In this document: positions 1 to 8,997 of the stretch, one piece after another
How positions within the stretch are numbered: position 1 is the first letter of the stretch
How the letters are laid out: the number at the start of each line of letters is the position of its first letter
Assembly (NCBI GenBank): GCA_036260935.1
Contig: DATALQ010000023.1
Location: 1 to 64,000 of the forward strand
DNA length: 64,000 bases
Origin: JAEYOM01 sp036260935
Lineage (GTDB): Bacteria; Bacillota; Clostridia; Acetivibrionales; DTU013
Direction of reading: 5' to 3'
The notes under the pieces: model-generated
The model's input: only the letters and a program-made list of their open reading frames with translations
The model's database searches: none
What the model was told of the DNA's origin: nothing
Translations under genes and position numbers: made by a program

Positions 1-311
1 AGACGCTCTTTTAGTTGATTATGATTTCTCAGTAATTCCTCATTATTACCTGAAAACTTGACAGTTAAACATATAAATATACCGCAAATTATATTATTAA
101 TATGTGTAAACAAAAAAATAATTTTAAGTGTAAATCCCTTAATAGAAAGAATGATTGGAATATCGTTTAGTGAGTTAATAAAAATATTAAGGAACAATAT
201 TATTATTGCACCAATTGTAATGCCTACTATATTCATCATTTTTAATTCATCGTCTTTTTTTTTACTTATATACTGAAGTAAATCTTTTTTTTCTAAATCT
301 TTTAAACTCAT
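1..311 (-). CDS. Partial small membrane protein, unknown function
   Basis: An open frame starts with ATG at 311 and runs off the left edge, giving 103 residues without a stop. An AAGGAAA ribosome site lies just upstream and a TATAAT box lies at 353-358. The visible part has a lysine-rich hydrophilic N-terminus (MSLKDLEKKDLLQYISKKK), a hydrophobic segment at about residues 28-48, a second at about 53-85, and a polar tail. This suggests a two-helix membrane protein. The codons are very AT-rich, unlike everything right of 650. I do not recognise the family. The plus-strand frame at 58-276 is judged to be its shadow, because it lacks a ribosome site. Confidence 0.65.
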   Translation of the reverse strand, partial: MSLKDLEKKDLLQYISKKKDDELKMMNIVGITIGAIIILFLNIFINSLNDIPIILSIKGFTLKIIFLFTHINNIICGIFICLTVKFSGNNEELLRNHNQLKER

Positions 312-352
312 AATTTCCTTTCTTTGATTTACAAATGAAGCGTTGCGTTACT

Positions 353-358
353 ATTATA
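353..358 (-). promoter_or_regulatory. -10 box for the left-edge membrane protein
   Basis: The minus strand reads TATAAT here, about 40 bases upstream of the ATG at 311. No clear TTGACA partner is visible; a TTTATT lies 16 bases further upstream. Medium-to-low confidence. Confidence 0.4.
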
Positions 359-521
359 CCACATTATGTTATACAATAAATACAACTTATTTATACATCC
401 TACCCGTACCCCTAACAAGGAGTATATAACTTACTAAAATACATATTCAAAAAAACCTTGAAGATTTGGCGTCCTAGAATTAGCTACTATATAACAAATT
501 TCTAATCTACGCACTTCGGCG

Positions 522-545
522 CGTCGAATCCCTTCAGGCACGCCA
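522..545 (+). other. tRNA 3'-end-like fragment (possible att remnant)
   Basis: The segment 522-545 reads like the T-loop, 3' T-stem and acceptor end of a tRNA, ending in CACGCCA. It resembles a tRNA-Arg 3' half with one base missing in the T-loop. The matching 5' acceptor, D-arm and anticodon arm are absent, and the T-stem cannot pair with the upstream bases, so it is not a working tRNA. It sits at the border between AT-rich DNA on the left and higher-GC DNA on the right. Integrating elements leave such 3' tRNA pieces at attachment sites. The resemblance is seen; the att role is inference. Confidence 0.35.
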
Positions 546-553
546 GTAAAATC

Positions 554-585
554 AAGGCTTCCAAGGTTTTTACCACGGAAGCCTT
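554..585 (-). terminator. Hairpin terminator after the sensor operon
   Basis: Perfect 9-bp arms (AAGGCTTCC and GGAAGCCTT) enclose a 14-base loop. On the minus strand the stem is followed by GATTTTAC, a weak U tract. It lies 64 bases beyond the stop of the binding-protein gene that ends at 650, so it probably ends that operon. Confidence 0.55.
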
Positions 586-649
586 TCGATTTCCACCCCT
601 ATTTTAGCCCTACAGAATTTATTCTATCTTAAATACCTCTTTTAACTGC

Positions 650-1624
650 TTAGTTTGTGAATGGAAACAGCAATTTTTCGTTTTCCGGTTCGTACATGTT
701 ATTCTTATCAATTACCTTTGATTCTGTATTGTTCCGTTTGGGCAGATTTTTACCATTAGTGGCGTCAAGTGCGTATTTGATTCCCAGATAGCCCATGCTG
801 AACGGGTTCTGAACTACAAGAGACTGAACTACATCCTTTTCCATAAAGCTGATTTCCTCGGGAGTGCTGTCAAGCCCGATGACTTTGACTTTTCCCGCCT
901 TGCCAAGCTTTTCTATGGCACGGGCTGTCCCTGTCGTACCATACGCATTCGTGCATATGATCGCATCCAATTCCGGATATTTTTTTACCAGTTCTTCCGT
1001 AAGCTGTTCCGCGATGTTTTCATCCGAGTTGCAGTATTCGGCGGATAATATCTTAATCGATGAGTGCTTCCCAAGGCTTTCAAAAAGGCCTTCGTCTCTT
1101 TGGTCAGAAGAGGCGGCTCCTTTTACAAAGCTCATAACGGCTACGTTGCATTTATCCCCTACCTTATTCACCAGAGTCTCTCCAAGCAGCCTGCCTGCGT
1201 CTACATTATCCGTTCCGATAAAGCTGTACATCTTGTCTGAGTTGATGTCAGAATCAATAATTATAACAGGGATATTTTCCCTGACGGCTCGTTCCGCAAC
1301 ATCAACCAGCCTTGTATAATCACTTGCTGCCAGAACCAGCGCATCCACCTTATCATCGATAGCCTTGTCCACCATCCGGATCTGCCCGGCAATATCCTTT
1401 TCGTCCGTCGGTCCATCAAAATCGACATTGACGGCAAATTCCTTCCCGGCAGCCAGGGCTCCCATCTTTACCACTGTCCAGAAACTGGCATCCCGCTTTT
1501 TCACAATGACTTTGATATGGATTCCTTTTTCCTGAGTGGTAAGCTTGTTCCCCGTGCATCCGGTTATCGATGAATTAAGGCACAGGATTAACAGGAATGC
1601 CAGCAGTCTATTTATTGTTTTCAT
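650..1624 (-). CDS. Sugar-binding lipoprotein, probable sensor partner of the adjacent kinase
   Basis: 324 residues, RbsB/LacI-like periplasmic binding fold (type I, ribose cluster). The start at 1624 is chosen because GGAGGCAGAT sits just upstream and the protein then begins MKTINRLLAFLLILC, a lipoprotein signal with lipobox ITGC. The mature part starts with a first beta strand (IHIKVIVKK) and carries family features such as AGQIRMVDKAIDDKVDALVL and IPVIIIDSDI. It overlaps the 3' end of the YesM-like kinase by 17 bases and is last in an RR-HK-SBP operon, beside but separate from a complete ABC importer that has its own binding protein (5194-6372). By analogy with XylFII-LytS-YesN of Clostridium beijerinckii, it is more likely the ligand sensor for the kinase than a transport subunit (inference). 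The ligand is probably a monosaccharide. Confidence 0.8.
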   Translation of the reverse strand: MKTINRLLAFLLILCLNSSITGCTGNKLTTQEKGIHIKVIVKKRDASFWTVVKMGALAAGKEFAVNVDFDGPTDEKDIAGQIRMVDKAIDDKVDALVLAASDYTRLVDVAERAVRENIPVIIIDSDINSDKMYSFIGTDNVDAGRLLGETLVNKVGDKCNVAVMSFVKGAASSDQRDEGLFESLGKHSSIKILSAEYCNSDENIAEQLTEELVKKYPELDAIICTNAYGTTGTARAIEKLGKAGKVKVIGLDSTPEEISFMEKDVVQSLVVQNPFSMGYLGIKYALDATNGKNLPKRNNTESKVIDKNNMYEPENEKLLFPFTN

Positions 1625-3413
1625 ATCTGCCTCCGTTTCCCGAATCATTCAAAGGAATGCGGATGATCGCCGTGGTGCCTACGTCTAGTTCACTCACTAT
1701 TTCAAGGCCATATTCGATTCCATAACAAAGCTTTATTCTTTCGTTTACATTTTTCAGCCCCACTCCACCGCCGCGAGCGCTCGCCGGCTCACGATCCAGA
1801 ATAGTCTTCAGCACCTCAGGTTTGATGCCATATCCGTTATCCGTTACGCGATAGACAATATTTCCGTCTTCTATGGCAACCGCAATCTTTATTTCACCCT
1901 TTTCCTGAAGCTGACTGATCCCATGATAGATAGCATTTTCAATAATGGGCTGGAGTACCAGTTTCAATGTCTTTTGATATAGGACTTCAGGCTGTGCCTC
2001 TATCTGGAAATTGAACTTATCCTTGTACCGTATTTTTTGGATGGTCAGATAACTTGCCGCATGGTCGATCTCATCGGATACATTGATGATCTCGCTGCCT
2101 TTACTGATACTGACCCTGAAAAGCTTCGCCAGCGCAGACACCATTATTGTGACGCCCTCATAATTTTTGTTTTCGTTCATCCATACGATGGAGTCAAGTG
2201 TATTATAGAGGAAATGTGGATTGATCTGTGCCTGTAATGCTTTGAATTCACTTTTCCTCTTAGCCTCCTGTTCACTGATGATCTGATTCATTAACTGCCG
2301 TATCCTTGAGACCATCAGATTGAATGCTTTTGACAAGCGCTTGACTTCATCCTCTCCATTTACCTCCAGGTTGATGTCAAAATCTCCGTTTTCAACCCTT
2401 TTCATCTGTCTTTCCAGCCTTTTGATCGGCTGTGTTATTTTCGAGGAGATGAACATGGAAGCAAGGATTTCAAAGGCTATTCCGAAAAATAAAATGAAAA
2501 TGACAAAGTTGCTCAGATTTCTCTTGTTGGGAACGAGCTCGTCCACATAGCTGATACCGACCATTTTCCAATTTGTAAAGCTGATGTTCTTAATGGTCAT
2601 GATTCTTCTTTCCCCTTGGAAATCATCAAAATAGGACCCACTATTTTTACTTAGCGCATCAGCGATGTTTTCGATTTTCAGACCCGCGTAAATAATCTGC
2701 TGTTGAGGATGATAGATGATATTACCGGCCTGGTCCACGATATAAATGTACCCGCGCTTGCCCAGACTTACCTGGCTGCATAGCTGCTCAATCTTGCTGG
2801 AATTCATATCAACCATGGTAATCCATGTGACAGGCACGCCCTTTTCATAAAAATTCACGCTCCTGCACAGTGAAACGACCCAGGGGCGGTTATTTTCAAA
2901 AATCCTTTGCACATGCGGAGGGACAAATATATAGTCTGCAGGCCGCGAAACAGCTAACTTGAACCAATCCTGCTCCGACACCCGGAAATTGCTGCTGCAG
3001 CTGCCTGACGTATTGCTGAACAGGAGCTTGCCCGTATCGGAAAAGACCGCCATTGTTACGATGTCCTTTCTTATCTGGGAGGTCACCTGCAGAATATTAG
3101 TAAGGTTATTTCTGTTTTTATAGGTCTCATCATTGAGATTACTCCGGATCAGGTCTGATATTTCAATCATCCCTTTCAGATATGAATTCAGGTTTAGATT
3201 GACCTGATCCATAATCTGGCGGGTGCTGGAGTCGGCATTTTTCTCGGCGTTGTCCGAAAATGTCCCATATAGGGCAAGACTTACGAATATCAGGGATGAA
3301 AGGGTCACAGCCGTAAAGGATAAAGTAATAATGGACTGAATACTGCTTACTTTAATGATACTCTGCAAAACCGCATATAATCTTTTCAGAAGCATACGAA
3401 GCTTCATTTTCAA
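1608..3413 (-). CDS. YesM/LytS-type sensor histidine kinase
   Basis: 601 residues. TM segment at about 28-52, an extracytoplasmic dCache-like sensor region at about 53-300, a second TM at about 302-324, HAMP at about 325-380, then a His_kinase domain with INPHFLYNTLDS (phospho-acceptor H400). A HATPase_c domain follows, with N box IIENAIYHG and G boxes DNGYGIK and GGGVGLKNVNERI. The start is a TTG at 3413: GGAG at the end of the regulator gene lies 8 bases upstream, whereas the in-frame ATG at 3407 is 14 bases away. Only two bases separate it from the regulator stop, which suggests coupled translation. It likely phosphorylates the YesN-like regulator upstream. Signal input may come through its own sensor domain, the neighbouring binding lipoprotein, or both. 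Confidence 0.93.
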   Translation of the reverse strand: MKMKLRMLLKRLYAVLQSIIKVSSIQSIITLSFTAVTLSSLIFVSLALYGTFSDNAEKNADSSTRQIMDQVNLNLNSYLKGMIEISDLIRSNLNDETYKNRNNLTNILQVTSQIRKDIVTMAVFSDTGKLLFSNTSGSCSSNFRVSEQDWFKLAVSRPADYIFVPPHVQRIFENNRPWVVSLCRSVNFYEKGVPVTWITMVDMNSSKIEQLCSQVSLGKRGYIYIVDQAGNIIYHPQQQIIYAGLKIENIADALSKNSGSYFDDFQGERRIMTIKNISFTNWKMVGISYVDELVPNKRNLSNFVIFILFFGIAFEILASMFISSKITQPIKRLERQMKRVENGDFDINLEVNGEDEVKRLSKAFNLMVSRIRQLMNQIISEQEAKRKSEFKALQAQINPHFLYNTLDSIVWMNENKNYEGVTIMVSALAKLFRVSISKGSEIINVSDEIDHAASYLTIQKIRYKDKFNFQIEAQPEVLYQKTLKLVLQPIIENAIYHGISQLQEKGEIKIAVAIEDGNIVYRVTDNGYGIKPEVLKTILDREPASARGGGVGLKNVNERIKLCYGIEYGLEIVSELDVGTTAIIRIPLNDSGNGGRYENNK

Positions 3414-3415
3414 GC

Positions 3416-5044
3416 TTACGACTCCTTTTTGAGCATTAATTTGTTTCTATATTCTCTGGGTGACATTCCAAAGTTCTTTTTGAAGAAATAACTAAAATAG
3501 TTTATTTCCGGATAACCAATTTTTTCTGCGATTTCAGAGGTTTTAAGATCCGTATAACCCAAGAGTTCCTTTGCAGCCTCCAGCCTGATATTTACAAGAT
3601 ATTTCAGGAACGTCAACCCGGCGTCTTTTTTGAAAATCATGCTCATATAGGAAGGGCTGATATGGAGGTGGTCGGCCAGCTTTTGGATGCTCAGATCACT
3701 ATCTCCGAAGTTATTCTTAATATAGTACTTTGCTTTTTCCAGCAGCATCTCCGTTGTATTCTGCCTTTTATCGGATATATGGTTCATCAGCTTGATACAG
3801 ATTTCTTCGATCCAATTTCGGACGCTGTCTAATGATTTGAGCCTTAAAACTTCTTCATACAAAGTAACATTCCTGCCGAATATTTCGCCCGCGTTCAGTT
3901 GAAAATTTCTAGAGAGCTTATTGATGGCGGCCGTGACCTCCATCAGATACATCTGGTAATCCTTGAAGGAGGCTTTCATACTGGAAATATCATTTATTAA
4001 GGCATCTACAACCTTTTTAACGTCGTCCTGTGTACCAAATTTGATACTCGAAATCAGGGCTTTTTCTTTCCCTTCATCAAAGGCAACGTTATCAGTCGTT
4101 TGCGGCTCCATATCCTCGATGAAAATGACCTTGTTTTCTCCTATTATCAGCTTGTAATCCAGAGCGGCAAGTGCTGTCCGATAAGACCCCCTTAATTTGG
4201 AAAGTGAATTACACATGCTGCCCAAACCTATTGTAATGCTGATCTTAAGATATTTTTCCACGTTTTGACGGATCTCTTCGAGGGTAGAAAAAGACTTGGC
4301 GAGTATTGAGGTTTTTTCACAGCCCTGAAAACCTGCTATGATAATAAGGTTTTCATCATGGAAAAACACCTCACCGAAAGAATTCTTTTCGATGATTTCA
4401 CGTGAAATGTTCAAAACGGCAAATCTGACCAACTCTATATCGTTCTCTTCAAAGACATTGTTACTAAAGCTTTTTCCATCCAGACTTGCAGCAGCAACTA
4501 TAAAGATGTCACCACCGAGTCTCAGGTTGTAGCCAGCGGCCCGGTTTTTCACTTCATTTGCGTCCGGCTTGCCAGTGATAAGTGAGGAAAGGAATTCACC
4601 CTTAATAACCGGCAAGCTCTCATTATAATGCCTGCGCAACATTACAATGTCTTCTTTCTGAGCAATCTCGCTGTCTATCTGATTTTCTAATTTTTCTATC
4701 AGTTCGTCAATATCCCTGGGTACCACCGGTTTAAGAAGGTAATCGGCCACACCGTATTTAATAGCCTGCTGCGCGAATTTAAAATCATCAAATCCGGTTA
4801 GAATGACTGTTTTAATAGTAGGATAGCTCTCTTTCAGAATAGCGGCAAGTTCAAGACCATCCATGAGGGGCATTGTGATATCTGTTATTACAACATCAGG
4901 AACATTTTCTTCAATCAGGTCAAGGGCTTCACGTCCATTTTCAGCTTCGCCCCCGATTTCAAAATTAAATTTGTTCCATTCTATCTTCTGAATTATGCCC
5001 TTACGTACTTCTTCCTCATCATCGACGATTATCAATTTATACAT
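3416..5044 (-). CDS. YesN-type response regulator, AraC-family DNA-binding
   Basis: 542 residues: receiver domain (acidic pair D8-D9, phospho-acceptor D55 in VVITDITMP, conserved K in YLLKP), a long middle region, and a C-terminal AraC/XylS double helix-turn-helix (LADHLHISPSYMSMIFKK, then EIAEKIGYPEINYFSYFF). The start is placed at 5044 (MYKLIIVDD) because GGGGTG precedes it and a TATAAT box at 5077-5082 puts the RNA start near 5070, which excludes the upstream in-frame ATG at 5071. It is first gene of the RR-HK-SBP operon. It probably activates the importer operon that starts at 9981, which has a 21-bp-spaced direct repeat in its promoter (inference). Confidence 0.93.
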   Translation of the reverse strand: MYKLIIVDDEEEVRKGIIQKIEWNKFNFEIGGEAENGREALDLIEENVPDVVITDITMPLMDGLELAAILKESYPTIKTVILTGFDDFKFAQQAIKYGVADYLLKPVVPRDIDELIEKLENQIDSEIAQKEDIVMLRRHYNESLPVIKGEFLSSLITGKPDANEVKNRAAGYNLRLGGDIFIVAAASLDGKSFSNNVFEENDIELVRFAVLNISREIIEKNSFGEVFFHDENLIIIAGFQGCEKTSILAKSFSTLEEIRQNVEKYLKISITIGLGSMCNSLSKLRGSYRTALAALDYKLIIGENKVIFIEDMEPQTTDNVAFDEGKEKALISSIKFGTQDDVKKVVDALINDISSMKASFKDYQMYLMEVTAAINKLSRNFQLNAGEIFGRNVTLYEEVLRLKSLDSVRNWIEEICIKLMNHISDKRQNTTEMLLEKAKYYIKNNFGDSDLSIQKLADHLHISPSYMSMIFKKDAGLTFLKYLVNIRLEAAKELLGYTDLKTSEIAEKIGYPEINYFSYFFKKNFGMSPREYRNKLMLKKES

Positions 5045-5076
5045 TCCGTTCACCCCTGACCCGTTTTCCATTCATA

Positions 5077-5082
5077 ATTATA
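5077..5082 (-). promoter_or_regulatory. -10 box of the sensor operon
   Basis: The minus strand reads TATAAT, preceded by a poor -35 region. It lies between the importer terminator (5144-5176) and the regulator start (5044), so the sensor operon has its own, possibly activator-dependent, promoter. Confidence 0.5.
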
Positions 5083-5143
5083 TCCTTATTTTGGGTACAT
5101 TGCGAGACATAATTAGTCCAATCGAAATTTATAGGAGTATATG

Positions 5144-5176
5144 AAAAGAGCCGGAACAGATATTCTATTCCGGCTC
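5144..5176 (-). terminator. Intrinsic terminator after the importer operon
   Basis: Perfect 9-bp arms GAGCCGGAA / TTCCGGCTC with an 11-base loop. On the minus strand TTTT follows at once. It lies 17 bases after the stop of the binding-protein gene (5194) and separates the importer operon from the regulator operon. Confidence 0.85.
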
Positions 5177-5193
5177 CTTGATGTTATCGGCTA

Positions 5194-6372
5194 TTAGTCG
5201 TAAAGGTTCGGAGCAATACTGGGATCGCCAATATTATCCTTATTGTACCATGCGCCGCCTGTATCGACATCGGATACTTTTTCACCTTTTGATGCTGCGA
5301 CAAGCAGATCGATGGTAACCTGGCCCATCTTCAAAGGAGACTGTGTAACAGCGCCATACATTGTGCCATCGGTAACAGCTGCCTTAATAATTTTGCCGGC
5401 ATCAAAGCCAACAGCGATAACCTTGTCATCGGTGCTTCCCAATACACTCAGGTTTTGATTTGCAGTAAGGATACCTTCTGCAGATACCTGGTTGGAACCG
5501 AAGACAGCTATCAAATCGGATTTATTCAGAAGTGCACTTGCTTCTGTTGCGCAAAGTTCTGTGGTTGTCTGTGCAGGAACGCGAGCTTCGATAATAACAT
5601 CGGCAGTAGCTTCATCACCCTTATCTTTGCATTTGCCTACAAAGAAATCATTACCGACAACTGCAACTTTCTTTCCTGCGTCCTTGCAGAGCTTGGATAT
5701 TTCATCGATAAAGCCAAGGCCACGATTTTGAATAGATTCGGAGGTAGCGTCCTGGTTGACTTCACCTATTCTTATTTTACCCTTTGCACCTTTTACTCTG
5801 CCCTCAATAGCTTTCCACATACCATCGGCAGCTGTAACGCCTGCCTTATAGTTATCTGTGGAAGCTGTAGCAAGAACGGAGCCTGCCGGTGCATTCGCAA
5901 TACCGGAGTCAAAAGCAATAACAGGAATGCCTGCATCTTTTGCCGCCTGAAGCGCATCAGTCATGGCAGAAGCATCACAAGCCGCAATACCGATTCCGGC
6001 CGGTTTGCTGTTTATGGCATCATTGAACATCTGAACCTGATCAGCGATGTCCGATTCGGAGTTCGGACCATTAAATGTACAAGTTACGCCTTTTACCGCC
6101 ATTTCATCCTTTGCTCCCTTAACAGCAGCGAGCCAATAGGTTGACTGGAAGCTCTTTACTATAATTGCGAAGTTCTGACCACCTGCTGCTGCAGGTGCAG
6201 CTTCCGTAGCTGCCGGTTCTGCCGGTGCTGCCTCTGGCTGACTGGGTGCGGCGGCTTCCGGTGCTGATACCGTAGCATCTGCTGCCGCGGGCTCTTTAGC
6301 GGCTCCACAGCCTGCCAACAATGAAGCAGCCATTACGATGCAAAGAACGATTGATAACCATTTCTTAATCAT
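5194..6372 (-). CDS. Sugar ABC importer, substrate-binding lipoprotein (RbsB-like)
   Basis: 392 residues. Lipoprotein signal MIKKWLSIVLCIVMAASLL with lipobox LAGC, then an Ala/Pro/Glu-rich linker to about residue 66, then a type I periplasmic binding fold (NFAIIVKSF, GPNSESDIADQVQMFNDAI, IPVIAFDSGI, VIAVGFDAGK). AAAGGAGG precedes the ATG. It is last of the four importer genes (permease, ATPase, permease, binding protein) and is followed by a strong terminator. The fold is that of pentose/hexose binders; the exact sugar cannot be read from sequence. The long low-complexity linker probably spaces the domain from the membrane. Confidence 0.9.
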   Translation of the reverse strand: MIKKWLSIVLCIVMAASLLAGCGAAKEPAAADATVSAPEAAAPSQPEAAPAEPAATEAAPAAAGGQNFAIIVKSFQSTYWLAAVKGAKDEMAVKGVTCTFNGPNSESDIADQVQMFNDAINSKPAGIGIAACDASAMTDALQAAKDAGIPVIAFDSGIANAPAGSVLATASTDNYKAGVTAADGMWKAIEGRVKGAKGKIRIGEVNQDATSESIQNRGLGFIDEISKLCKDAGKKVAVVGNDFFVGKCKDKGDEATADVIIEARVPAQTTTELCATEASALLNKSDLIAVFGSNQVSAEGILTANQNLSVLGSTDDKVIAVGFDAGKIIKAAVTDGTMYGAVTQSPLKMGQVTIDLLVAASKGEKVSDVDTGGAWYNKDNIGDPSIAPNLYD

Positions 6373-6408
6373 TATCTGACCTCCTTTAAATATTGGGTTG
6401 ATTTATAA

Positions 6409-7440
6409 TCACTGCTTTTTTAAAGCAGCAGTTACTAGTTTCATAGCCCTCTTATGTCTGATCAAGTCGATCAATACTGCCGTAATCAGTACAATACCTG
6501 TAATAATCTGCTGCCAGTTGGCCTGCAGACCAATGAAGGGAAGTCCTGTTTTCAATATGCAGATTACAAATACGCCCAAAAGAGTCCCTACAATATTGCC
6601 CACGCCGCCTGTCATTGACACACCGCCGATAATTGCACCGCCAATTCCTTCAAGTTCAAAGCCTGCTCCTGTTCCCGGGTATACGCTCGCGAATATTGCC
6701 GAGTATGCAATCGCTGCGATGCCTGCAAAAACGCCTGATATGATATAAGTGATGATGTAATATGTCTTGATATTGATACCGGCCAACCTTGTTGCTTCTT
6801 TATTGCTGCCAATTGCAATGATATATCTTCCGACCTTTGTGCGATTCAAAACAGTTGACATCAATACTACCAGCAACAAAATCCATAAAAACCCCAAGGG
6901 TAATTTATAACCACCGATATTCAACTTGAAAATGGTTCTGAACCATCCGCCTTCCTGGCCAAGGGAAGGCCAGGATATTCCGAGGCCGGTACTGAATATT
7001 GACCCAAGTCCCCTGGTCATCATCATCGTACATAGTGTTGCAAGAAATGGGGGCAGATTCATGACTCCGACCAGAACACCATTTAAAGCGCCAATTATCA
7101 CACCGCATAATATACACACTATCATTCCCAGCCATACCGGCCACCCCTGATACACAACCAGATAACCGCCGATCAGCGAATAACACACCAACCCCGTACC
7201 GATCGACAAATCCACTCCCCCGGTGATTAATGGAAAGGAAACGCCAATTCCTATCAGTGCAATATAATAGGAATAATCCAAAATACTTAATGTAGTAGAA
7301 TATTTTCTAAAATTCGGGCTGGCAATACAAAAAAAACTGAACAATGCAGCGACAATCAGAAATACTGCAACCCTCTGTCCGCCAAGCCGTTGAATTATTT
7401 TTTTCGATAAGTCCGGCATTTTCTGAAGCTGTCTTGTCAT
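6409..7440 (-). CDS. Sugar ABC importer permease (RbsC/YtfT family), copy 2
   Basis: 343 residues with about eight to ten hydrophobic segments, BPD_transp_2 family. It has the conserved GVSFPLITGGVDLSIG stretch near TM2 and the C-terminal IIGGVSMTGGVGNIVGTLLGV loop that contacts the ATPase. AGGGGGA precedes the ATG. It lies 12 bases after the ATPase gene. The importer also encodes a second, divergent permease (8998-9981), so the channel is probably a heterodimer, as in YtfT-YjfF (galactofuranose) or FruF-FruG (inference from gene order). Confidence 0.92.
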   Translation of the reverse strand: MTRQLQKMPDLSKKIIQRLGGQRVAVFLIVAALFSFFCIASPNFRKYSTTLSILDYSYYIALIGIGVSFPLITGGVDLSIGTGLVCYSLIGGYLVVYQGWPVWLGMIVCILCGVIIGALNGVLVGVMNLPPFLATLCTMMMTRGLGSIFSTGLGISWPSLGQEGGWFRTIFKLNIGGYKLPLGFLWILLLVVLMSTVLNRTKVGRYIIAIGSNKEATRLAGINIKTYYIITYIISGVFAGIAAIAYSAIFASVYPGTGAGFELEGIGGAIIGGVSMTGGVGNIVGTLLGVFVICILKTGLPFIGLQANWQQIITGIVLITAVLIDLIRHKRAMKLVTAALKKQ

Positions 7441-7452
7441 ATCCTTATCCCC

Positions 7453-8946
7453 CTAATTTTCCTGTGTTGCCAAATGCATGATCTTCTCCTGGGTTGCCTC
7501 TTCAATTCCAAGTTCTCCGCTTTTACGCCCTTCGCACATCACAACGATCCGGTCACTCATCCTTAGTACCTCAGGCATTTCTGAAGAGATCATAATGATC
7601 GATTTTCCCTCTTTCACAAGATCATTCATTAATTTATAGATGTCGCTTTTAGCACCAACATCAATTCCTCTGGTGGGTTCATCAAAAATCAGAATATCGC
7701 AATTACGAACCAGCCATTTGGCCAAAACAACTTTCTGCTGATTTCCGCCCGAAAGATCAACTACCAGTTGGTCGACACCCGGTGTTTTTATTGCAAGAGA
7801 CTCCACATATTTTTCCGCTTCCATACGTTCTTTCTTTTTATTGATAAAAAGTCCCCTCATGAAATTCTCAAGATAAGCCATGGTCGAGTTTTCCGCGACC
7901 GAACGCTGTACCACGATACCAAAACGTTTTCTATCCTCCGAAAGGTATCCGATACCGCACTTTACTGCATCTTCCGGGCTATGTATTTCCACTTTCCTCC
8001 CATTGATATAAATATCCCCGCTCTCTTTGATATCCGCCCCGAAAATAGCTCTTGCAGTCTCCGTTCTTCCTGCACCCATAAGTCCCGAAAATCCAAGGAT
8101 TTCACCCTTATGCAATTCGAAACTGACATCCTGCACAAGTCTTCCTGCATTGAGATGCTCCACCCTTAACACAACAGGTGCATCTTTGGGAACCTTGCTC
8201 GCCATTTTGGGTTCTTCATATATAACACGCCCAACCATCATATTGATGATATCGTTTTTAGTGGAATTTTCAGAAATCAGCGTTCCAACATACGCACCAT
8301 CACGCATTACGCTTACGCGATCCGTGATAACTTTGACCTCATCCATTCTATGTGTAATATAGATAATGCCAATATCTTTTTTCTTTAAATCCCTTATAAT
8401 CTCGAATAATTCACTGACCTCGGACTCTGTTAACGCTGCTGAAGGCTCGTCAAAGACGATGACCTTTGCTTCATGTGAGATAGCCTTTGCAATTTCGCAC
8501 ATCTGCTGCTTACCGACAGTAAGCTTGCTCATTGTTTCCGCAGGGTCTATATCGATATTCAGTCGTTTGAAAAGTTTGGCAGCTTCAGCATTCATCCGCG
8601 CATCATCAATCAATACGCCTTTCATATACTCATTGCCGATAAAGATATTCTGAGCTACTGTCAAATGGCCAAGCATATTCAATTCCTGATGAACGATTAC
8701 TATACCGGCATGCTGGGCTTCACGAGGATTGGAAAACTCAACTTCCTTCCCATCATAGGTAATCGTGCCGCTGTCTTTTTTATATATTCCGGTGAGTACC
8801 TTCATCAATGTAGATTTTCCAGCACCGTTTTCCCCCATCAATGCATGTACTTCTCCTCTTCGCAATTCGAAGCTGACATTGTCGAGTGCATGCACACCAG
8901 GAAATGACTTATCGATACCTTCCATAGTCAATATAACTTCGCCCAT
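7453..8946 (-). CDS. Sugar ABC importer ATPase, two nucleotide-binding domains (RbsA/YtfR-like)
   Basis: 497 residues, typical for the monosaccharide CUT2 class: two fused ABC domains. The first has Walker A GENGAGKST, a degenerate signature LTVGKQQMCEIAK and Walker B VIVFDEPSAAL. The second lacks a full Walker A (GLMGAGRTE) but has signature LSGGNQQKVVLAK and Walker B ILIFDEPTRGIDVG. This asymmetry is normal for RbsA-like proteins. It lies between the two permease genes and powers the importer. Confidence 0.95.
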   Translation of the reverse strand: MGEVILTMEGIDKSFPGVHALDNVSFELRRGEVHALMGENGAGKSTLMKVLTGIYKKDSGTITYDGKEVEFSNPREAQHAGIVIVHQELNMLGHLTVAQNIFIGNEYMKGVLIDDARMNAEAAKLFKRLNIDIDPAETMSKLTVGKQQMCEIAKAISHEAKVIVFDEPSAALTESEVSELFEIIRDLKKKDIGIIYITHRMDEVKVITDRVSVMRDGAYVGTLISENSTKNDIINMMVGRVIYEEPKMASKVPKDAPVVLRVEHLNAGRLVQDVSFELHKGEILGFSGLMGAGRTETARAIFGADIKESGDIYINGRKVEIHSPEDAVKCGIGYLSEDRKRFGIVVQRSVAENSTMAYLENFMRGLFINKKKERMEAEKYVESLAIKTPGVDQLVVDLSGGNQQKVVLAKWLVRNCDILIFDEPTRGIDVGAKSDIYKLMNDLVKEGKSIIMISSEMPEVLRMSDRIVVMCEGRKSGELGIEEATQEKIMHLATQEN

Positions 8947-8997
8947 TTCCCACCATTTATCCTTTCAGTACACAATAACTCCAGCCATTTGAATTCT

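Larger units (their letters stand above)
312..649. other. Gene-free stretch at the left boundary
   Basis: 338 bases without a convincing gene. It holds the promoter of the left-edge gene (353-358), an AT-rich spacer, the tRNA-like fragment (522-545) and a hairpin terminator (554-585). Composition changes from AT-rich to mixed across it. Nothing else is recognised. Confidence 0.5.

Noticed and set aside
58..276. Plus-strand 72-residue frame at the left edge
   Set aside because: No ribosome site; the minus strand holds a longer frame with AAGGAAA and a TATAAT box.
522..545. A complete tRNA gene
   Set aside because: Only the 3' part is present; D-arm, anticodon arm and 5' acceptor are missing and the T-stem does not pair.
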